From Euperipatoides rowelli (Eukaryota; Onychophora; Udeonychophora; Euonychophora; Peripatopsidae): a stretch of DNA of 12,687 bases. Below are positions 8,995-12,687 of the stretch, piece after piece. Position 1 is the first letter of the stretch. Every line of letters begins with the position of its first letter. A program made the translations under genes and the position numbers. The notes beneath the pieces are model-generated. The model searched no databases. It was not told the DNA's origin and saw nothing but the letters and a program-made list of their open reading frames with translations. The stretch lies in the NCBI GenBank assembly GCA_003024985.2, contig PXIH01S0011228.1; one strand, given 5' to 3'.

Positions 8995-9289
8995 TGACGG
9001 ACAACAACAGACTATAGTCCAGCGAGGTTGTCCCTAGTATTGATATTCCATCCATGGATTTTTTGTGTAACATGTTCTAATTTAAATTCATCAATTATAT
9101 TTATTAAAGCAAGAAGAAATGTTTTTAAACCAAGCTGAATCCGTTTGTAGTCTGTGTTTTTTCATTTAGTATTTTCTCACCAATATCAACTTAGTTTCGC
9201 CCGTCACGTTTATAGCAGTATGCCAATGTATAACTTACGAAAGCAGATAAAAAGTTATTCCATACAAGAATATTTATTTACAAAGGAAA

Positions 9290-9304
9290 TTTATTTATTT
9301 ATTT
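9290..9304 (+). repeat. (TTTA)n simple repeat
   Basis: About four TTTA/ATTT units in an AT-rich stretch. The complementary AATA repeat lies at 9665-9682. Confidence 0.7.
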
Positions 9305-9564
9305 GTTTTATTTTTTGTTTGTTATATGTATGTAATGAGTGAATTTCTCCACTCACTATATTATACAGAATGTTAATATAACAGGAACAAGAACTGGACA
9401 GCATAGACTTTATTGCAAGGAGAAATAAACAATATAACAAAAGAAAAACCCCTATCTGAGAAAACCATTCACGTATCATCAGTGGTTCTGACTCCTTGGA
9501 AAGGTCTCTTCCCAATTACAGCAAATAAAATAAAGATGGAGGGTAAACTTAAACAGCTGCTCGC

Positions 9565-9585
9565 TGGAAAGGCCTAGCCTTTCCA
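9565..9585. repeat. Perfect hairpin TGGAAAGGC / GCCTTTCCA
   Basis: Nine-base perfect arms with a CTA spacer. It is unusually GC-rich for this window. A related GGAAAGGTC occurs about 65 bp upstream (near 9498). It could be a binding site or the tip of a decayed element; no function can be assigned. Confidence 0.85.
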
Positions 9586-9664
9586 ATATGCAAGCTCAGA
9601 CAAAGTTGTATTTGCAATCTCTTTTTTTATTTTTGGGGAGAACGCACACACAAATTAACAATTG

Positions 9665-9682
9665 AATAAATAAATAAATAAT
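9665..9682 (+). repeat. (AATA)n simple repeat
   Basis: About four and a half AATA/AAAT units, followed by ATTAGCTAATTAGTTAAT, itself partly palindromic. Confidence 0.75.
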
Positions 9683-10468
9683 TAGCTAATTAGTTAATCA
9701 GTACGTTCAGGTGAGTTTGAATATTTCAATAGATAATTACCTTCAGTGGTTAGATAGGGTCACTTTTAATACATTTTATTAATAGCTTTTGAATAAATGC
9801 TATATTAAGAAAATCGTAACTTGAAATTTACTCAGCTTTAACCTGAAGGCACTAATTAACAAAATAACAAAAACAATAAAACTCTGATCGTCATATTCCC
9901 CCCTCTCATAATGAAAAAATTAGTAGCCATTTGTCCTGTATATGGTTTTTATAAATAAAAATATATTGAACCTTCAGACTTGGTATTTCTTGCTTCACAG
10001 ACTTTGTTTTCAACCTTTGAACAATAGATTAAGAATTTATAGATTACTGTATATGACAATTTATAATCTTTTCTTTTCCTTAAAATGTTATGTAACTAGT
10101 GTATAGAATGTCAATGTATGTTATGAAAAATAAATTATTTGAAAGAGTTTTACATATAGATAGATATTCCTTTTTGTTTAAAAAAATGACTTTGCAATAC
10201 TAAATTTTTCATATTTTGTATGTTTTTATATTACTTTCTCTGTCTTAGGACTAATTGTACTGGGCTAAATCCCATGCAACTATTTCAAATAAATAGATTA
10301 AAGATAATCACTATTGCAAGTTAAAAATAGGCAACCAATTGACACTTAAAGAACAAACATATCTTGCTAAATGTGAATACTAAAAATTATCTTAAAATAA
10401 ATATTAGGAACTATAACAAAAATGAGGATTCTTATGCCAATTTATCGGATGGGAAATGAAAGTATAAA

Positions 10469-10484
10469 TATATATATATATATA
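10469..10484. repeat. (TA)8 microsatellite
   Basis: Eight uninterrupted TA units, about 55 bp outside the point where the large left inverted-repeat arm begins. TA tracts of this kind extrude easily and often accompany foldback structures. Confidence 0.85.
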
Positions 10485-10537
10485 TTGGTGATCCCGATTT
10501 ATAGTTACAAAAAAGCTAATCTCATATCTTTAAAAAT

Positions 10538-11153
10538 AAATGGAATTAAAATCTACTTTTTTATTTTTATATAGTTTAATATGTCTAAATTTAATGTAGG
10601 TAATTTTTTTCTATTAAAATTCATTTAAAATTAAAAAATAAATAAGATTTTCAAACACCATAATAACACAATAATCATCTAAGGCATTTCAATTCTAAAG
10701 TTGCATACTTTGATAACTAGAGGCTTTGTTTTTCTTAGAAGGTCAGATACAAGTTAACATCAGGTGAGTTTGACTAATTATTAAATAAAACCATTTATAT
10801 AGAATTATAGAGAAAGGTTGTGTGGTTTGATTTGATAAAAAAAAAGTTTCTAACTCACCTGGAATGCCAGATATCACCGATTGAAAAATACACTATTTGA
10901 GAATCTAACTGCCATGGAAGTCTTCTCAACTGCAGCCAGAAAGGTCACCATTATGCAACCCTATACTAAGTCCAGGTCAATTTAATGACGTTTCTAGTAA
11001 TCAAATGTTAAAAGGATGTCTATTGGATATATTCAAATGTCATATGACCTTTTATCTATTGATTTACAAAAAAAATTAAAGATATTTCAATCACTTGTAA
11101 GACTCCGCTCATAAACCTCTACTAAATACAGTAGTACAACGCAAACTAAATAT
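10538..11153 (+). repeat. Left arm of large imperfect inverted repeat
   Basis: This arm aligns along its whole length, with small gaps, to the reverse complement of 12064-12687. Landmarks shared by both: TATAGTTTAATA, TTTGATAACTAGAGG, ACCATTTATATAG, TTTCTAACTCACCTGGA, TGCCAGATATCA, CAGGTCAAT, GGATGTCTATTGGATATATT, CCTTTTATCTATTGATTTAC and ACTAAATAT. In the best central part I estimate about 75-80% identity by eye; the outer and inner parts are lower. No ORF of note is present. The arms may be two oppositely oriented copies of one dispersed repeat, or the long terminal inverted repeats of one foldback-type element. The inner edge near 11153 is approximate. Confidence 0.88.
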
Positions 11154-11230
11154 GACAGTAAAAACAAATATTAATAATTTTAACAATTTAAATGCTTCAA
11201 AATGTTAATCTTCGAGCGGTCAAATACAAA

Positions 11231-11269
11231 ATTATAACATGAGCGGTCGCTTGTAGTAATTTTTGTCTC
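11231..11269 (+). repeat. AGCGGTCGC direct repeat, copy 1
   Basis: This segment matches 11759-11799 (528-bp offset): both read ATTAT-ACAT-AGCGGTCGC, then TGT, an AT-rich stretch and TGTCTC. An extra partial copy, CGAGCGGTCAAATAC, lies at 11213-11227 next to the left TTAA. Confidence 0.75.
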
Positions 11270-11329
11270 GTAGAATAATATGAATAAAATTTTCGAAATA
11301 TGTGTAATAATGAAATTATTACTATGTTC

Positions 11330-11385
11330 TATTTTTTTTGTCAGGAATTTTATTATATAAAGAAAAGAAAATTCTAACAAACAGA
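11330..11385 (+). repeat. Internal direct repeat, copy 1
   Basis: TTCTATTTTTTTTGTCAGGA through ATTCTAACAAACAGA is repeated at about 11525-11580 (195-bp offset), where it reads TTCTATTTATTGTCAAGA through ATTCCAACAAACAGA. Both copies contain a TATTATATAAA segment between these landmarks. Together with the AGCGGTCGC repeats this shows that the spacer grew by internal duplication. Confidence 0.75.
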
Positions 11386-11524
11386 TTTTTTTTTTTGTGA
11401 TTATATTTCTAAAAGTTGCATTCGTTATAAGCTTGTATTTACTGTAGGCTATGTCAAATAATACATTGCTATATTTTTCAAAATATATGACAGATAAAAA
11501 AAAACCCTTAAATAGTATTTTTTG

Positions 11525-11580
11525 TTCTATTTATTGTCAAGAATTCTATTATATAAATAAAAAAAATTCCAACAAACAGA
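11525..11580 (+). repeat. Internal direct repeat, copy 2
   Basis: Second copy of the repeat at 11330-11385. It contains CTATTATATAAATAAAAAAA and ends AACAAACAGA, identical to the end of copy 1. Confidence 0.75.
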
Positions 11581-11758
11581 TTTATATGATTATTTTACTA
11601 AATGTCGGGCATTCATTACAGATTTGTTTTTATGAGTTACACCAAATTTGTTTCTAAATGTCAGCTATAAAAAAAAAAGCCAGTTTATATTAACTTACAT
11701 TTTTCATTACTGTTTCTCTGCCGTTGGAGTTAGAATTTATTAGATTTGTAAAGTCAAT

Positions 11759-11799
11759 ATTATTACATCAGCGGTCGCATGTCATAAAATTTATGTCTC
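11759..11799 (+). repeat. AGCGGTCGC direct repeat, copy 2
   Basis: Second copy of 11231-11269. Here the AT part, TGTCATAAAATTTATG, is nearly palindromic and matches the palindrome at 11961-11979 (TGTCGTAAAATTTACGACA), so this is the same motif as the right terminus, in the opposite orientation. Confidence 0.75.
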
Positions 11800-11960
11800 A
11801 ACTTCTTTTTACATATAATTCTAAAAAATAACTATAATATGGACTATGTGCATGGTAAAAACCTACCATTATTATAGTGGGGAGTTTTTTTTAGGAATAG
11901 AAGGCAGAGATAAACCCTCAAGACCATACACATAGACACATTTTATAAAAAAATTGAATT

Positions 11961-11979
11961 TGTCGTAAAATTTACGACA
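11961..11979. repeat. Perfect palindrome TGTCGTAAA/TTTACGACA
   Basis: Nine-base perfect arms about one A, located 17 bp inside the right TTAA. CGTCGTGC on the complementary strand adjoins it. A strong palindrome at this subterminal position suits a transposase-binding or hairpin function; that is inferred. Confidence 0.85.
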
Positions 11980-12063
11980 GCACGACGGGTGGAAGGTTAA
12001 TAAAACATTATATTTTCAGAAAATAACAATTTTTTTCCTGAGTTTAGAAATATAATTTATTTG

Positions 12064-12687
12064 ATATTTAGTATGCCTTATTGTACTGTTCTATTCTAGT
12101 GCTTTAGGGGTATGATCATGACATGTGATGGAAATATCTTTACATTTTTCGTAAATCAATAGATAAAAGGTCATGACATGAATATATCCAATAGACATCC
12201 TTTAAACATTTGACTACTAGAAACATCATTAGATTGACCTGGAATTAGTATTGGACTGCTCTATTGGTGGCTTTTTGGCTGCATGTGAGGAAACTTCCAA
12301 GACAATCATATTCAAAAATAGTGTACTTTTTCAATTGTTGATATCTGGCAATCCAGGTGAGTTAGAAACTTGATTTTTTTTATTCAAATCGCACATCCAT
12401 TCTCTATAATTCTAGCCTATATAAATGGTTATAAAGCAAAGATTTTCAAAACTCACCCGATTTTTAACCCCTACCTGACCGTCTATGAAAAACAGCACCT
12501 CTAGTTATCAAAGTACACAACATTAGCATTTGAATCCCATAGACGATTATCATGTTTTTATCATGTTTGGAAATCTTTTTTATTTTATAATTTTAAACGA
12601 ATTTTAATGGCAAAAAAAAATTACATTCATTAAATTTAGACCTATTAAACTATATAAAACCATAAAAAAATAATTTTAATTTCATTT
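12064..12687 (-). repeat. Right arm of large imperfect inverted repeat
   Basis: Reverse-complement partner of 10538-11153, still aligning at the last base of the window, so the true arm is longer than shown and its outer end lies outside. See the left arm for shared landmarks. Relative to the left arm it has several small indels, for example ATTCATGTCATGACC against ATTCAAATGTCATATGACC on the left. A TCATGACATG repeat near 12116 and 12171 lies at its inner edge. Confidence 0.88.

Larger units (their letters stand above)
8667..10537. other. AT-rich non-coding DNA with simple repeats
   Basis: No supported gene. The open frames at 9154-9342 (plus) and 9291-9515 (minus) overlap on opposite strands. 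The plus one has a good acceptor-like tract (TGTTTTTTCATTTAG ending 9169) and a moderately protein-like stretch (SFARHVYSSMPMYNLRKQIK), but no donor or homology that I can show. Simple repeats, one hairpin and (TA)n are listed separately. TCAGGTGAGTTTGA at 9707-9720 recurs exactly at 10760-10773 inside the large inverted-repeat arm. Confidence 0.45.
11209..11996. mobile_element. Candidate TTAA-bounded piggyBac-like unit
   Basis: TTAA at 11205-11208 is followed by TCTTCGAGCGGTC. On the other side TTAA at 11997-12000 is preceded by the reverse complement CCTTCCACCCGTC (9 of 13 matching). TTAA targets with short C/T-rich ends and subterminal repeats are piggyBac hallmarks. The inside holds repeated AGCGGTCGC motifs and a TGTCGTAAA/TTTACGACA palindrome but no transposase; the open frame 11451-11657 is AT-driven. 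The alternative is that it is simply the spacer of the large inverted repeat, since the arms may continue weakly towards both TTAA sites. Confidence 0.42.

Noticed and set aside
9291-9515. 74-codon minus-strand frame
   Set aside because: Its C-terminal part is the reverse of TTTA simple repeats and it overlaps a plus-strand frame. No recognised domain.
9290-9682. TTTA repeat and AATA repeat as inverted ends of an element
   Set aside because: Simple-sequence complementarity only; no unique sequence next to them matches.
1-12687. CRISPR array, phage, operon or toxin-antitoxin locus
   Set aside because: There are no regularly spaced repeats with unique spacers, no prokaryotic gene density and no ribosome-binding-site-linked genes.

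Overview
This 12.7 kb window looks like nuclear non-coding DNA from an animal, probably an invertebrate. It is strongly A+T-rich (roughly 70% by eye), full of poly-A and poly-T runs, with no ORF longer than 121 codons and no recognisable protein family, tRNA or rRNA. There is no bacterial gene packing. Decayed, short DNA-transposon-like elements are scattered through it. I cannot name the organism from the sequence. One ambiguous base (N) sits at 4352. The annotation is therefore mostly repeats and non-autonomous mobile elements. Two very weak exon candidates are recorded only as hypotheses.

Layout. 1-590: plain AT-rich DNA. 592-712: a decayed hAT-like terminus (CAGTAGTTCTCAAACT followed by a C-rich stretch), then a compact foldback hairpin at 753-837. 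1087-1330: three copies of an ATTCATCAACACGAAT-type motif. 995-1075 and 2544-2600: possible small exons, unproven. 3470-3783: a small piggyBac-like MITE with 16-bp terminal inverted repeats next to TTAA/TTTA. 3788-5790: unremarkable DNA. 5807-5990: C-rich segment related to the one near 600-712. 6439-7110: a MITE-like element whose ends are built from repeated TCTCCGAG-type motifs. 8123-8666: a hAT-like non-autonomous element with CAGGG...CCCTG ends. 8667-10537: simple repeats and small palindromes.

The strongest structure is at the right end. Two arms, 10538-11153 and 12064-12687, are imperfect reverse complements of each other. The right arm runs off the window edge. They are separated by about 910 bp. 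That spacer holds a second candidate unit bounded by TTAA (11205-11208 and 11997-12000), with several copies of an AGCGGTCGC motif and a perfect TGTCGTAAA/TTTACGACA palindrome. It may be a piggyBac-like insertion inside a larger palindrome, or the centre of one large foldback element.

Nothing here forms an operon or protein-based system. What unites the window is a set of unrelated non-autonomous elements accumulated in intergenic or intronic DNA.
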